A stretch of DNA of 64,000 nucleotides from Bacillota bacterium. Its GTDB lineage: Bacteria; Bacillota; Clostridia; Lachnospirales; Lachnospiraceae. The notes beneath the pieces were generated by a model. That model saw only the letters and a list, made by a program, of their open reading frames with translations, did not search any database and had not been told where the DNA came from. Shown piece by piece: positions 42,994-52,651 of the stretch. Each line of letters starts with the position of its first letter. Position 1 is the stretch's first letter. A program made the translations under genes and the position numbers. Where the stretch lies: NCBI GenBank assembly GCA_023435895.1, contig JAEZLH010000029.1, forward strand, positions 186,001-250,000, read 5' to 3'.

Positions 42994-45900
42994 TTACAGC
43001 TTTTCTACGCCGAGGGTTACTTCCTCTCCGTTGATACTCCACTTCTTTGTATATCCTTTCACTTCGCCAAGAAGAACTTCCTTTGCCAGTACTTCTGATT
43101 TAATCTCTTCTTCATTACGAACCATGATTTCTTTGATCTTATCGTTATCACTCTGGGATACCATAATATTATCCATTACCTCAAAGCCAGCTTCCTTACG
43201 CATGGTCTGAATTTTGCTGATAATTTCACGTACAAAGCCTTCTTCCACCAATTCAGCGGTGAGGTTAGTATCCAGCACCACAGTTACACCATGATCGGAA
43301 TCGGATACGAAGCCTTCCATCTGAGCTGCTTCGATTAAAAGATCATCCTTCTCAAGAACAGCTTCTGCACCATCTAGTGTAATCTTAAGCTGACCGGTAG
43401 CATTGAGTTCATCCATTGCTTCATTGCCGTTCAGCCCTGCCAGTACTCCACGAAGGGCTCCAACCTGTTTGCCAAACTTCGGACCGCAGGTCTTAAGCTG
43501 AGGTTTAAAGCTATAGGAGGTAAAGTCTCTTACGTCGTCCGTAAAGTTAACCGCCTTTACATTCAGCTCATCTGCAATAATTTCTTTATAGAATTCAGAA
43601 AGCTCTTTTTCTGCTTTCACATACATCTGACCAATAGGCTGACGGTTCTTAATATTGGCAGCATTTCTGCAGGCACGACCAAGAACAACGATATCCAGTA
43701 CCTCTTCCATATTCACTTCTAACTCACTGTCAATCCAAGCTTCGTTATAAGTCGGATAGTCGCAAAGGTGAATGCTCTTTGGAGCAGTTTTATCAATATT
43801 AGCTACAAGATTCTGATAGATATCCTCTGTCATGAACGGAATAAATGGAGCGGACAGCTTCGATACAGTAACCAGTGCGGTATATAAGGTCATATAAGCA
43901 TTGATTTTATCCTGAGGCATATCCTTTACCCAGAAACGTTCACGGCTTCTTCTAACATACCAGTTGGAAAGTTCATCCACGAAATCCGCCAGTAATCTTG
44001 CACCCTCTGTAATACGGTAATTATCAAGCTGATCATCCACATTTTTCACCAAGGTGTTTAACTTGGAGAGAAGCCATTTATCCATTACGGGAAGCTTATC
44101 ATATTCTAATTGATACTTGGTTGCATCAAAATTATCGATATTTGCATACAGTACAAAGAAAGCATAGGTATTCCAAAGAGTTCCCATGAATTTTCTCTGT
44201 CCTTCCGTTACTGCCCCATGGTGGAAGCGGTTCGGGAGCCATAATGCGGAGTTAACATAGAAATACCAACGGATTGCATCCGCACCATGCTTATCCAGTG
44301 CATCAAAAGGATCTACTGCATTTCCCTTTGATTTGGACATCTTCTGTCCGTTCTCATCCTGAACATGGCCAAGAACGATAACATTCTTAAAGGGTGCTCT
44401 TTCGAAAATTAAGGTTGAGATTGCAAGCAGGGAATAGAACCATCCTCTGGTCTGATCCACCGCCTCGCTGATGAAGTCCGCAGGGAAATTATCATCAAAT
44501 ACTTCTTTATTCTCAAATGGATAGTGCCATTGTGCAAATGGCATGGAACCGGAGTCATACCAGCAGTCAATAACTGGTTTAACGCGGGTCATCTGCTTTC
44601 CACATTCCGGACACTTAATGGTTACCGCATCAATAAATGGTCTGTGAAGCTCGATATTATCCGGACAGTTATCGGACATGGACTTCAATTCTTCAATACT
44701 GCCGATGCAGTGACGATGTCCATCCTCACACTCCCAGATAGGAAGCGGAGTACCCCAGTAACGGTCACGGGAAAGTCCCCAATCCTGTACATTCTTTAAC
44801 CAATCTCCAAATCGTCCCTGACCGATGCTTTCCGGCATCCAGTTAATGGTATTGTTATTGGCAATGAGTTGATCTTTTACCGCGGTCATCTTAATAAACC
44901 AGGATTCTCTTGCATAGTAGATCAGCGGGGTATCACAACGCCAGCAGAACGGATAGCTGTGCTCAAACTTCAATACTTTAAATAATAAGCCCTTTTGTGC
45001 AAGCATCTTCATAACCGGCTCATCTGCTGTTTTACAGAACATTCCGGCAAAATCAGTTGCTTCCGGCTTAAATTCACCTTTGCCATCAATTAACTGAACG
45101 AAAGGAAGGTCATAGATCTTTCCTACACGGTTATCGTCTTCACCGAAAGCAGGTGCGATATGAACCACACCGGTACCATCGCTTAAGGTTACATAATTAT
45201 CACAGGTTACATAATAAGCTTTTCGATCCACTGTTGCATAATCAAATAACGCCTCATATTCTTTGTATTCCAAATCCTTACCAACATAGGTTTCTACAAC
45301 TTCATAGTCGCCTTCCACTACACTTAAAAGTGCCTCTGCAAGGATGTAATACTCTGTTCCTGCCACTACAGGAGCTTCGTGCTCATGTCCATGGTTATGA
45401 CCATGATCGTGACCACAGCCGCATCCATCGCCTTTCTTTAATACATTGCCCTTTTCATCTACTTGAACTTTAACTTTTACATAGGTTTCACCCGGATTTA
45501 CACAGAGTGCAACGTTAGAAGGAAGTGTCCAGGGGGTTGTTGTCCAGGCAAGGATATATTCATCCTGGGTTCCTTTTACACGGAACTTTGCAATTGCGGA
45601 TTTTTCCTTTACATCCTTATAACCCTGAGCAACCTCATGACTGGAAAGAGGGGTTCCGCATCTCGGACAATAAGGAACTATCTTAAAGCCCTTATAAAGA
45701 AGATCCTTCTCCCAGATTTGCTTTAATGACCACCATTCTGATTCGATGTAATCATTATGATAGGTAACATAGGGGTCATCCATATCCGCCCAGAAACCAA
45801 CGGTTCCGGAGAAGTCCTCCCACATTCCTTTGTATTTCCATACACTCTCTTTACATTTTTGTAAAAACGGCTCCAAACCATACGCTTCAATCTGCTCCTT

Positions 45901-46212
45901 ACCATCAATGCCAAGAAGCTTTTCAACCTCAAGCTCAACGGGAAGACCATGGGTGTCCCAGCCTGCTTTACGAAGAACCTTATTTCCCTTCATGGTTCTG
46001 TATCTAGGAATCATATCCTTGATAACTCTTGTTAAAACGTGACCAATATGAGGCTTGCCGTTTGCGGTCGGGGGACCATCATAAAAGGTGAAGGTGTCAC
46101 CATTCTTGCGTTCTTCAATGCTGGCTTCAAAGATGTTATTCTCTTGCCAGTACTTTAATACTTTCTTCTCTCTCTCGACAAAGTTCAGATCCGTAGATAC
46201 CTTATCGTACAT
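42994..46212 (-). CDS. ileS: Isoleucyl-tRNA synthetase with His/Cys-rich insertion
   Basis: 1072-residue class Ia synthetase charging tRNA-Ile. HIGH-type motif GPPTANGKPHIGH (45-57) and KMSKS (KMSKSKGNAV) are intact. The CP1 editing domain (~190-400) is present with TTTPWTLPSNVAL. An insertion at residues 261-279 is extremely rich in His, Cys and acidic residues (CGCGHDHGHNHGHEH), which is not a usual IleRS feature. The C-terminal anticodon-binding and extension domains follow. ATG follows GGAGG. Regulated by an Ile T-box upstream. Confidence 0.97.
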   Translation of the reverse strand: MYDKVSTDLNFVEREKKVLKYWQENNIFEASIEERKNGDTFTFYDGPPTANGKPHIGHVLTRVIKDMIPRYRTMKGNKVLRKAGWDTHGLPVELEVEKLLGIDGKEQIEAYGLEPFLQKCKESVWKYKGMWEDFSGTVGFWADMDDPYVTYHNDYIESEWWSLKQIWEKDLLYKGFKIVPYCPRCGTPLSSHEVAQGYKDVKEKSAIAKFRVKGTQDEYILAWTTTPWTLPSNVALCVNPGETYVKVKVQVDEKGNVLKKGDGCGCGHDHGHNHGHEHEAPVVAGTEYYILAEALLSVVEGDYEVVETYVGKDLEYKEYEALFDYATVDRKAYYVTCDNYVTLSDGTGVVHIAPAFGEDDNRVGKIYDLPFVQLIDGKGEFKPEATDFAGMFCKTADEPVMKMLAQKGLLFKVLKFEHSYPFCWRCDTPLIYYARESWFIKMTAVKDQLIANNNTINWMPESIGQGRFGDWLKNVQDWGLSRDRYWGTPLPIWECEDGHRHCIGSIEELKSMSDNCPDNIELHRPFIDAVTIKCPECGKQMTRVKPVIDCWYDSGSMPFAQWHYPFENKEVFDDNFPADFISEAVDQTRGWFYSLLAISTLIFERAPFKNVIVLGHVQDENGQKMSKSKGNAVDPFDALDKHGADAIRWYFYVNSALWLPNRFHHGAVTEGQRKFMGTLWNTYAFFVLYANIDNFDATKYQLEYDKLPVMDKWLLSKLNTLVKNVDDQLDNYRITEGARLLADFVDELSNWYVRRSRERFWVKDMPQDKINAYMTLYTALVTVSKLSAPFIPFMTEDIYQNLVANIDKTAPKSIHLCDYPTYNEAWIDSELEVNMEEVLDIVVLGRACRNAANIKNRQPIGQMYVKAEKELSEFYKEIIADELNVKAVNFTDDVRDFTSYSFKPQLKTCGPKFGKQVGALRGVLAGLNGNEAMDELNATGQLKITLDGAEAVLEKDDLLIEAAQMEGFVSDSDHGVTVVLDTNLTAELVEEGFVREIISKIQTMRKEAGFEVMDNIMVSQSDNDKIKEIMVRNEEEIKSEVLAKEVLLGEVKGYTKKWSINGEEVTLGVEKL

Positions 46213-46360
46213 GTTTCATTCCTCCTAGAATTAATACTGATTGTTTGTAACGAATTGAACAGGAACGTTCTATCCTGCGGGTCATACTTTTATTCTTTCG
46301 GATTATTATACCTTCTCTTCATAACAATAAAGTAAGTATATCCTGATTGAATAAAAAAAA

Positions 46361-46386
46361 GCCCTCATCCGAAAAAGGATGAGAGC
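46361..46386 (-). terminator. Terminator of the ileS T-box leader
   Basis: CCTCATCC (46363-46370) with GGATGAGG-type partner (46377-46384), loop GAAAAA, followed by TTTTTTTT on the minus strand (46353-46360). Part of the regulated leader. Confidence 0.9.
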
Positions 46387-46660
46387 ATATGCTTTCACTT
46401 AACCACCTGTTTCACGTACTCCACCACCAAGGCTTTTATACATTATCTATATAACGGTAGATACCGGCTTAACCTACTTGGCCGGTGCATCCGCCTTTGG
46501 GTTTAGCAACTAGGGAGTGATTTTCAGTCATCTGCTACTCATACCGGGCTCACACTGTCCCCGACTCGCTGTGCTTTTTGCATGATGCTTACTCTCTCCG
46601 TCAACGTTTTTTACTATTTGGAACAATCATCCGTCTTCTTAATGAAGATAATGACCTGTT
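46361..46660 (-). promoter_or_regulatory. Isoleucine T-box riboswitch upstream of ileS
   Basis: On the minus strand: GGAGAGAGTAAGC opening stem I, the CGAGTCGGGGAC...GAGCCCGG distal stem I, specifier region TGACTGAAAATCACTCC with an ATC (Ile) specifier, then a T-box-like CAGGTGGTTAAGTG and a terminator CCTCATCC/GGATGAGG followed by eight T. All elements are in the correct order and the next gene is ileS. The T-box sequence differs from the common TGGTACCGCG, so its exact alignment should be checked. Confidence 0.9.
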
Positions 46661-46742
46661 AGGAGTTATTTTATAACATTCTTTGTAAAACTGCAACTAA
46701 AAATTTTTGTGAGGGGCGTGAAAGACTGGAAAGTTTGAAGGG

Positions 46743-47059
46743 TGACATTCTAGGGACGGCTGCGGATAGCATGGGCGGTAGTGATACCTCCTTTTGACAG
46801 ATAGTTTCAGTTTACTAGCACTTCTAAGGTTCCTTCGGTCGCTTGAAGCAATCAGAACACGCAAAAACTCCTCAAGGAATAAACAGTAAACCTACCCAGT
46901 AGCTTTCCTATTTATCCCTTTCGTCAGACATTTGCGTTCGTGCGAATTATCGCACGTCTGATTTCATCGCTCGCTTAGGAACCTAAGAATTGCACGTAAA
47001 CTGCAGATACTGTCAAAAGGAGGTATCACCACCGCCCATACTGTCCGCCGCCTGACATT
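46743..47059. mobile_element. MITE-like near-palindromic element with 7-bp direct repeats
   Basis: About 300 bp with long terminal inverted repeats. The block at 46771-46800 matches the complement of 47010-47039 in 29 of 30 bases; outer and inner parts extend the pairing to about 100 bp per side. The core holds a smaller hairpin (TCAGAC...GTCTGA, 46924-46961; GTGCGAATTATCGCAC). TGACATT lies just outside at both ends (46743-46749 and 47053-47059) and may be a target duplication. No ORF. It is richer in G+C than its flanks. It may be a miniature transposable element or a structured RNA gene. Confidence 0.6.
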
Positions 47060-47445
47060 GTTTTGCAGTCATTTATAGAGTCAAGGTTGCAAGGTAAAGA
47101 TATTTGGTGGGTAATGCAATGTTTATGAAAATAGATAAAGGTGCTACTTTTATTCAGTTATCCCTAATTATAAAAATATTTGGAGATTTAATTGACATCC
47201 ATTTCCATGTGCAGTATTATGGTTATATGGTTAGTTACTTGACTAATTAACCGTATAAGATAACTTAATTGCAGCTATAGTAATTGAGAGTATCGTATAA
47301 TCCACAGTAAATAACATGCAGGTTCCGTGAACTACCGAGAATTACACTATGCCTTTGATAGATATATTATATCCGTACTTCAGGCAACCCGTAACTCTAG
47401 TCAATACAGCTTTTGAATTATAACTTTTACGAAAGGAGGTTCTTC
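47060..47445. other. Intergenic region upstream of the GntR operon
   Basis: Nearly 390 AT-rich bases. It holds the promoter of the GntR/ABC operon; a TTGACA-like start (TTGACATCC at 47194-47202) lies near a TATTATGGTTATATGG block. No gene or clear RNA is seen. Confidence 0.45.
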
Positions 47446-47817
47446 GTGCACATTAATACAAATTCTGAAAAACCAATTTTTTTACAGATTACAGAAGGGA
47501 TTGAAGATGCCATTTTATCCGGTGCCTTTGCGGAGGAGAGTCAGATTCCTTCTATTACTGAGTTCTCTGTCAATTATAAAATTAATCCTGCAACCGCTTT
47601 AAAAGGAATTTCTTTACTGGTAGACAGCGGCATTGTATATAAGAAACGTGGTCTTGGTATGTTTGTAGCCACAGGAGCGTTGGAGCAATTACGTAGTAAA
47701 CGCAAAGATGACTTTCTTGACCATTACATCAAGAATTTGATATCCGAAGCAAAACGGCTCAATATATCAGAAAGTGAAATTAAATCTATGATAGAAAGAG
47801 GGTTTCAAGGTGGATAA
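47446..47817 (+). CDS. GntR-family regulator (YtrA type)
   Basis: 123 residues from a GTG start. The winged-helix region EKPIFLQITEGIEDAILSG, AEESQIPSITEFSVNYKINPATALKGISLLVDSGIVYKKRGLGMFVA is characteristic of the short YtrA group, with only a small C-terminal tail. GTG at 47446 follows GGAGG with 6 bases; the longer frame from 47413 lacks a site. It is the first gene of an ABC operon and probably represses it; YtrA-type regulators respond to cell-envelope stress. Confidence 0.9.
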   Translation: MHINTNSEKPIFLQITEGIEDAILSGAFAEESQIPSITEFSVNYKINPATALKGISLLVDSGIVYKKRGLGMFVATGALEQLRSKRKDDFLDHYIKNLISEAKRLNISESEIKSMIERGFQGG

Positions 47818-47877
47818 AAGCACTTCAAAAAAGCTGAGGTAATTAATTCAACTTACAAACTTTAGGGGGAAAACCAG

Positions 47878-48660
47878 ATGAAGATAAAAGCGTCATATCG
47901 ATATCAAACTTACGAATATTTAAAGAGTATCACTATCTATTTCGTCATTATCCTATTGTATTTTTTGTTTACCTTCTACCAAGTATACCGGATGAAAACA
48001 TTAACTACTACTCCTGAGCAATCTACGGGGTTCAGTATGTACGCTACCGGTTTAGAGCGGTTTGCTGCTATTTTCTTATGTTTTATTGGGTATCGTGCTG
48101 TAAATAATTTAAAACTTCTTTCACAAAACGGTACTTCAAGAAGGAGCCTAATGATCAGCCAGATTCTTTCCTCCTTTACATTTGCCTTTTTAATGGCATT
48201 CCTTTGCGAAGTATTATTAACTCTGCTTAAATTTTGGGCGAAACTCTATACAGGAAAGATTTATATTAGTTGGACATCATATTTCGAAAAAGCCTATGAG
48301 GGATCTTTTCAACAATTGAACTTACTGTCCTTTCATCGTTTAAACTTTTTATTAAACTTTTGCTCTTTCCTAGTTATTCTTGCTTTTAGTTATATGGTGG
48401 CAGTAATTTATTATCATATCGCGCGAACTCCCAAAATCATTTTAAACCTCGTATTCCTCTTATACCTATTTATTATCCCAAACATGTTTGTATGGACTAA
48501 TAAATCTTCCCTTTTTAACCCTTGGCCAGCTGTAGACAGCTTTATCGTACAAACCTTTCAGCGTGACCCTTTAAAACTAATGATAACTCTACTAATTATT
48601 GCTTCCTTATGCCATCTAACCAGCTATATCATGCTTCGAAGAACAAGCCTCAAAGCATAG
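47878..48660 (+). CDS. ABC transporter permease 1 (small, YtrC-like)
   Basis: 260-residue membrane protein with about six hydrophobic segments, opening MKIKASYRYQTYEYLKSITIYF. It is a paralogue of the permease at 49629-50465 (start KASYRYQTYEYLKS versus KLYTTYRYQLRECRKH). It lies between the GntR gene and the ATPase gene. Likely one half of a heterodimeric exporter. Substrate unknown. Ribosome-binding site AGGGGG before ATG. Confidence 0.8.
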   Translation: MKIKASYRYQTYEYLKSITIYFVIILLYFLFTFYQVYRMKTLTTTPEQSTGFSMYATGLERFAAIFLCFIGYRAVNNLKLLSQNGTSRRSLMISQILSSFTFAFLMAFLCEVLLTLLKFWAKLYTGKIYISWTSYFEKAYEGSFQQLNLLSFHRLNFLLNFCSFLVILAFSYMVAVIYYHIARTPKIILNLVFLLYLFIIPNMFVWTNKSSLFNPWPAVDSFIVQTFQRDPLKLMITLLIIASLCHLTSYIMLRRTSLKA

Positions 48661-48766
48661 ATGAATGCATAATGAAGCTCTCATCTTACCCACCACAATA
48701 TATCACTTACACGAATATTACGCTGTTCACTTTTATAATCAAATTGTATAGAAAGAGGTATTTAAA

Positions 48767-49615
48767 ATGAATGCAATCGAAATCAAGAATATAACAAAGC
48801 ATTTTGGCAAGACAGCTGCTCTACAAGATGTCTCCCTACAATTAGAAGAAAATAAAATCTATGGATTGCTCGGAAGAAATGGCGCTGGAAAAACTACCTT
48901 GTTTAATGTCATCACCCAACGCATCTTTTGTGACTGCGGTGAAGTTCTGGTTGACTCAGAGAGTACAGAGAATAATGACAGGGCTTTGGGAAAGATATTT
49001 TTAGCCTCTACACAGAACAAATACCCTGATCGAATGAAACTGAAGAATATCTTTAAGTTGACAAAACACTTTTATCCTGACTTTGATCTAAACTATGCAC
49101 AGGAACTCTCCAAAAGCTTTGGGCTTAACACTAATCAGCATGTGCACGCTCTCTCCACCGGCTATGCAACCATATTCCAGATTATTCTTGGACTGTCCGT
49201 GAATGCTCGTTACCTTCTGATGGATGAGCCGGTGCTTGGACTGGATGCAAATCATAGAGATCTGTTTTACCGATTATTGCTTGAGAAATACAGTGAAAAA
49301 CCCAGCACCATCGTTATCTCAACTCATTTAATTGAAGAGATTTCAAATGTTATTGAAGAGATCATAATTATTGATAATGGATCTATATTAAAACAGGAGT
49401 CTACCGAACAATTGCTATCTGAGGGATATACCATATCCGGTAGCGCAGTTGCAGTTGATGAGTACATTATAGGTCAGAAGGTTCTTGGAACAGACAATTT
49501 AGGTGGTTTGAAATCAGCCTATGTGCTTGGTGTACCAAAGCAACCAGTTCCAGAAGGGCTTGAGATATCAAGACTTGATCTTCAAAAATTATTTATACAG
49601 CTTACAAACAAATAG
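48767..49615 (+). CDS. ABC transporter ATP-binding protein of the GntR operon
   Basis: 282-residue ATPase: Walker A GRNGAGKTT, signature ALSTGYATIFQ (variant of LSGGQ), Walker B YLLMDEP, switch STHLIEE. The C-terminal ~70 residues are an extra regulatory part. AAGAGG precedes ATG. It is in one transcription unit with GntR and the two permeases. Confidence 0.92.
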   Translation: MNAIEIKNITKHFGKTAALQDVSLQLEENKIYGLLGRNGAGKTTLFNVITQRIFCDCGEVLVDSESTENNDRALGKIFLASTQNKYPDRMKLKNIFKLTKHFYPDFDLNYAQELSKSFGLNTNQHVHALSTGYATIFQIILGLSVNARYLLMDEPVLGLDANHRDLFYRLLLEKYSEKPSTIVISTHLIEEISNVIEEIIIIDNGSILKQESTEQLLSEGYTISGSAVAVDEYIIGQKVLGTDNLGGLKSAYVLGVPKQPVPEGLEISRLDLQKLFIQLTNK

Positions 49616-49628
49616 GGAGGGGATTATT

Positions 49629-50465
49629 TTGAAGCTATATACAACTTATCGTTACCAATTGAGGGAATGTAGAAAACATCTTATAATTTTCTATGTGATT
49701 GTACTACTATGCTTTCTTCCCTTTCTTCTACTCATGGTATCCACCATGGATTATTCACACAGCGAGAGCCCTAATATTGTCACTGACAGAGCCGCCAATG
49801 TTAGTTTAAAACCAGAATTTCATCAGGTAGTAGTACGAGGTCACCAATCTTTTGGAGGGATTGAATTTTTGAATGTGATTGCTCTTGTATTCTTTGGATA
49901 TTACACCTTCCGTACCTCCTTTCAGTTTCTTGTTCAAAGTGGAGTATCGAGAAGAACTATCCTAATTGCCCAAGGCCTCTCCTCTCTAACTTTAATCGGT
50001 ATCATTGCCGTGATAAATAATATTTTCTTGGTGATTGGCAAGCAGTGGGCAAAGCACTTAACTGCAACCTATTGTCCAACAGAATATTATTCATTATTCG
50101 AGGTTACGCATTCCGACACAACCCATCAAATGGGGAGTACTTCTCTTTTTATTAACAATTTCTTTTTTAACTTATTTTTATTTTCCTTTGTTATGTTTGC
50201 CTTTTACTTGATTTCTTTAATATATTATCGCATCAACCGGACGATTAAATTTGTACTTAACCTGTTTCTTTTCTCCTATGTGATAATACTTCATAATCTG
50301 TTTAATTACGTTTTATCAGGGAGGCTAAATTTCTTTTATCATGGTTTTTACAATAATTTTTTTCTCGAGCCTCTAAGAGCTATGTTATCCTTTTTGTTCC
50401 TAACGATTGCATGCGCTATGTTATCCTATGTCTTAATCCGAAAAACACCTATACGAGGTGTTTAG
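49629..50465 (+). CDS. ABC transporter permease 2 (paralogue of permease 1)
   Basis: 278 residues from a TTG start at 49629, with GGGAGGGG just before it; the longer frame from 49521 overlaps the ATPase gene and is unlikely. About six membrane segments. It repeats the architecture of permease 1, including the (K)xxYRYQxxExxK opening. The pair probably forms a heterodimeric channel with two copies of the ATPase. Last gene of the operon, with a hairpin after it. Confidence 0.8.
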   Translation: MKLYTTYRYQLRECRKHLIIFYVIVLLCFLPFLLLMVSTMDYSHSESPNIVTDRAANVSLKPEFHQVVVRGHQSFGGIEFLNVIALVFFGYYTFRTSFQFLVQSGVSRRTILIAQGLSSLTLIGIIAVINNIFLVIGKQWAKHLTATYCPTEYYSLFEVTHSDTTHQMGSTSLFINNFFFNLFLFSFVMFAFYLISLIYYRINRTIKFVLNLFLFSYVIILHNLFNYVLSGRLNFFYHGFYNNFFLEPLRAMLSFLFLTIACAMLSYVLIRKTPIRGV

Positions 50466-50512
50466 CATCACCCTACAAGATCAAAACAACACCTCTATTG
50501 ATAATTATCAGA

Positions 50513-50575
50513 AAGCCATTTTAAGCTGCTTACAGGTTCCTATAACTTCCTGAAGCATACTAAAATGGCTTTTTT
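50513..50575 (+). terminator. Terminator of the GntR-ABC operon
   Basis: AAGCCATTTTA (50513-50523) with TAAAATGGCTT (50561-50571), an inner CAGG/CCTG and a T-run (TTTTTT). 48 bases after the stop. Confidence 0.88.
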
Positions 50576-50917
50576 TATTCCCTATACGCCTTGGAGGCTC
50601 TTATGAAGTTGATCTCTTCCTGGCTAGTGAAATTTGAAGCTCTTTGTGTTATGCCATAGCGATACACACATTCAACTGTAATTTCTTTTTCTCTTTTTAA
50701 TTTTTATTTTATTCCACTCTCAGAACGCTTGACTTATTTTATAAAGTGGTATATGTTTTGATATGACAAATTGGTACTTAAAAATCATCAAGCACATCTT
50801 GGACGAATAGCCAGCCATACGTATTTTTCCGTATCCATACTGACTCTTCATAAAACTAAGGATGGATTTCTTATAGAATAGAAATTAATCTGTTCTTAAC
50901 CGAGATAGGAGGTATTT
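50576..50917. other. Intergenic region upstream of pncB
   Basis: Nothing recognised apart from AGGAGG (50906-50911) before pncB. AT-rich. Confidence 0.4.
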
Positions 50918-52372
50918 ATGGGAAAGCAGAACTTAACCCTGTTAACTGATTTTTATGAGTTAACCATGATGCAGGGTTACTTCAACAACAATAACAATGA
51001 GACCGTTATATTTGACGTATTCTACCGCGAAAACCCCTCTGAAAGTGGGTATTCTATCGTGGCGGGCTTAGAGCAGGTCATCGAATATATCAAGGAACTT
51101 AAATTTACACCGGAAGACATCTCTTTTCTTCGTGATCAGCATATATTTAATGAGGGCTTCCTTGACTACCTCAGGAACTTTCATTTTACAGGTGATATCT
51201 ATGCTATACCGGAGGGAACCGTGGTATTTCCCATGGAACCTCTTGTTAAGGTCATAGCACCAATCATGGAGGCACAATTAATTGAAACCGCTCTTTTAAA
51301 TATTATTAATCACCAAAGTCTTATTGCTACCAAGGCTTCCCGCGTCGTATATGCTGCAGGTGGGCAACCTGTTATGGAATTTGGACTTCGCCGTGCGCAA
51401 GGTCCCGATGCCGGCACACTTGGCGCAAGAGCGGCAGTTATCGGTGGTTGTATCGGTACCAGCAATGTATTGGCGGCAAAGCTGTATGATGTCCCGGCAC
51501 TGGGTACCCATGCTCACAGCTGGATTATGAGCTTTGATGATGAACTAACCGCCTTTCGTAAATATGCTGAGCTTTATCCACAAAATACTACTTTGTTGGT
51601 TGATACCTATGATACGCTTCGTTCCGGTCTTCCGAATGCGATTATGGTATTTCAAGAGCTTAGGGATGCTAACAAAATGCCAGTAAAATATGGAATCCGT
51701 CTTGATAGCGGTGATCTTGCCTATCTTTCAAAGAAATCCAGAAGAATGCTTGATGCAGCTGGATTTAATGATGCTACCATTACTGCGTCCAGCGACCTAG
51801 ATGAATATATTATTGATTCTCTAAAAACTCAGGGAGCAAAAATCGACTCTTGGGGCGTTGGCACAAAACTAATCACTTCCAAGGATTGCCCCGCATTCGG
51901 TGGTGTGTATAAACTGGCTGCCATCAAACGGGACGGAGAGTTCATTCCAAAGATCAAGCTTTCCGAAAATCAATGGAAGATTACAAACCCCGGCAACAAA
52001 AAGATTGTTCGGGTTTACGAGAAAGAAAGTAATAAATTAAAAGCCGATCTTATTGCAATGGATGATGAGGTTTTTGATTCAAATCGTCCACTTCTTCTCT
52101 TTGATCCTATTGCTACCTGGAAGAAAACAACCTTGGCTGCCAATAGTTATACATTAAGAGAATTATTAGTACCGATTTTTCTTTCCGGTAAATGCGTTTA
52201 CACTTCCCCTTCCGTTATGGAGATAAGGGAATATTGCAAAAAAGAACTGGATTCTGTCTGGGATGAGGTACGCCGTTTAATTAATCCACATATTGTATAT
52301 ATTGATTTGTCCGTCAAGCTATATCAGACAAAAACAAAGCTCTTAGACAGTCTGACCGATAAACTCCAATAA
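50918..52372 (+). CDS. pncB: Nicotinate phosphoribosyltransferase
   Basis: 484-residue NAD-salvage enzyme converting nicotinate and PRPP to nicotinate mononucleotide, with ATP hydrolysis. The opening LLTDFYELTMMQGYF and FDVFYRENP, VMEFGLRRAQGPDAG with the invariant RRAQG, GTHAHSWIMSF and RLDSGDLAYLSKKSRR are all hallmark stretches. Length fits the long form. ATG follows AGGAGG. Stand-alone gene. Confidence 0.97.
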   Translation: MGKQNLTLLTDFYELTMMQGYFNNNNNETVIFDVFYRENPSESGYSIVAGLEQVIEYIKELKFTPEDISFLRDQHIFNEGFLDYLRNFHFTGDIYAIPEGTVVFPMEPLVKVIAPIMEAQLIETALLNIINHQSLIATKASRVVYAAGGQPVMEFGLRRAQGPDAGTLGARAAVIGGCIGTSNVLAAKLYDVPALGTHAHSWIMSFDDELTAFRKYAELYPQNTTLLVDTYDTLRSGLPNAIMVFQELRDANKMPVKYGIRLDSGDLAYLSKKSRRMLDAAGFNDATITASSDLDEYIIDSLKTQGAKIDSWGVGTKLITSKDCPAFGGVYKLAAIKRDGEFIPKIKLSENQWKITNPGNKKIVRVYEKESNKLKADLIAMDDEVFDSNRPLLLFDPIATWKKTTLAANSYTLRELLVPIFLSGKCVYTSPSVMEIREYCKKELDSVWDEVRRLINPHIVYIDLSVKLYQTKTKLLDSLTDKLQ

Positions 52373-52549
52373 TTTTTGTTATTTTTTACGTACATTAGTA
52401 AACTTTTTATGAACCAAAATCGTCTATAATATGATATAATAACTTAAGAACTTCATTTGCCTTATGATTCTTCATCCTTCTACCTGTTTAGCACGTGATG
52501 ATTTGCACTCGTATGGGCTGCACTAAGTTATATTAAATTCGATTACAGA

Positions 52550-52575
52550 TTAAGGGGACATGCTGTCCCCCTTAA
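52550..52575 (+). terminator. Hairpin after pncB
   Basis: TTAAGGGG-ACA pairs with TGT-CCCCCTTAA (one bulged C) at 52550-52575. No strong T-run follows. It lies 178 bases past pncB and 77 bases before the VanY-type gene. Confidence 0.5.
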
Positions 52576-52651
52576 ATACTCTCGCATATATTTTAGTTGA
52601 TTGGCACCTTAATTAACTATCGATATGTTTAAAATGAAAGGAGATATCCTC

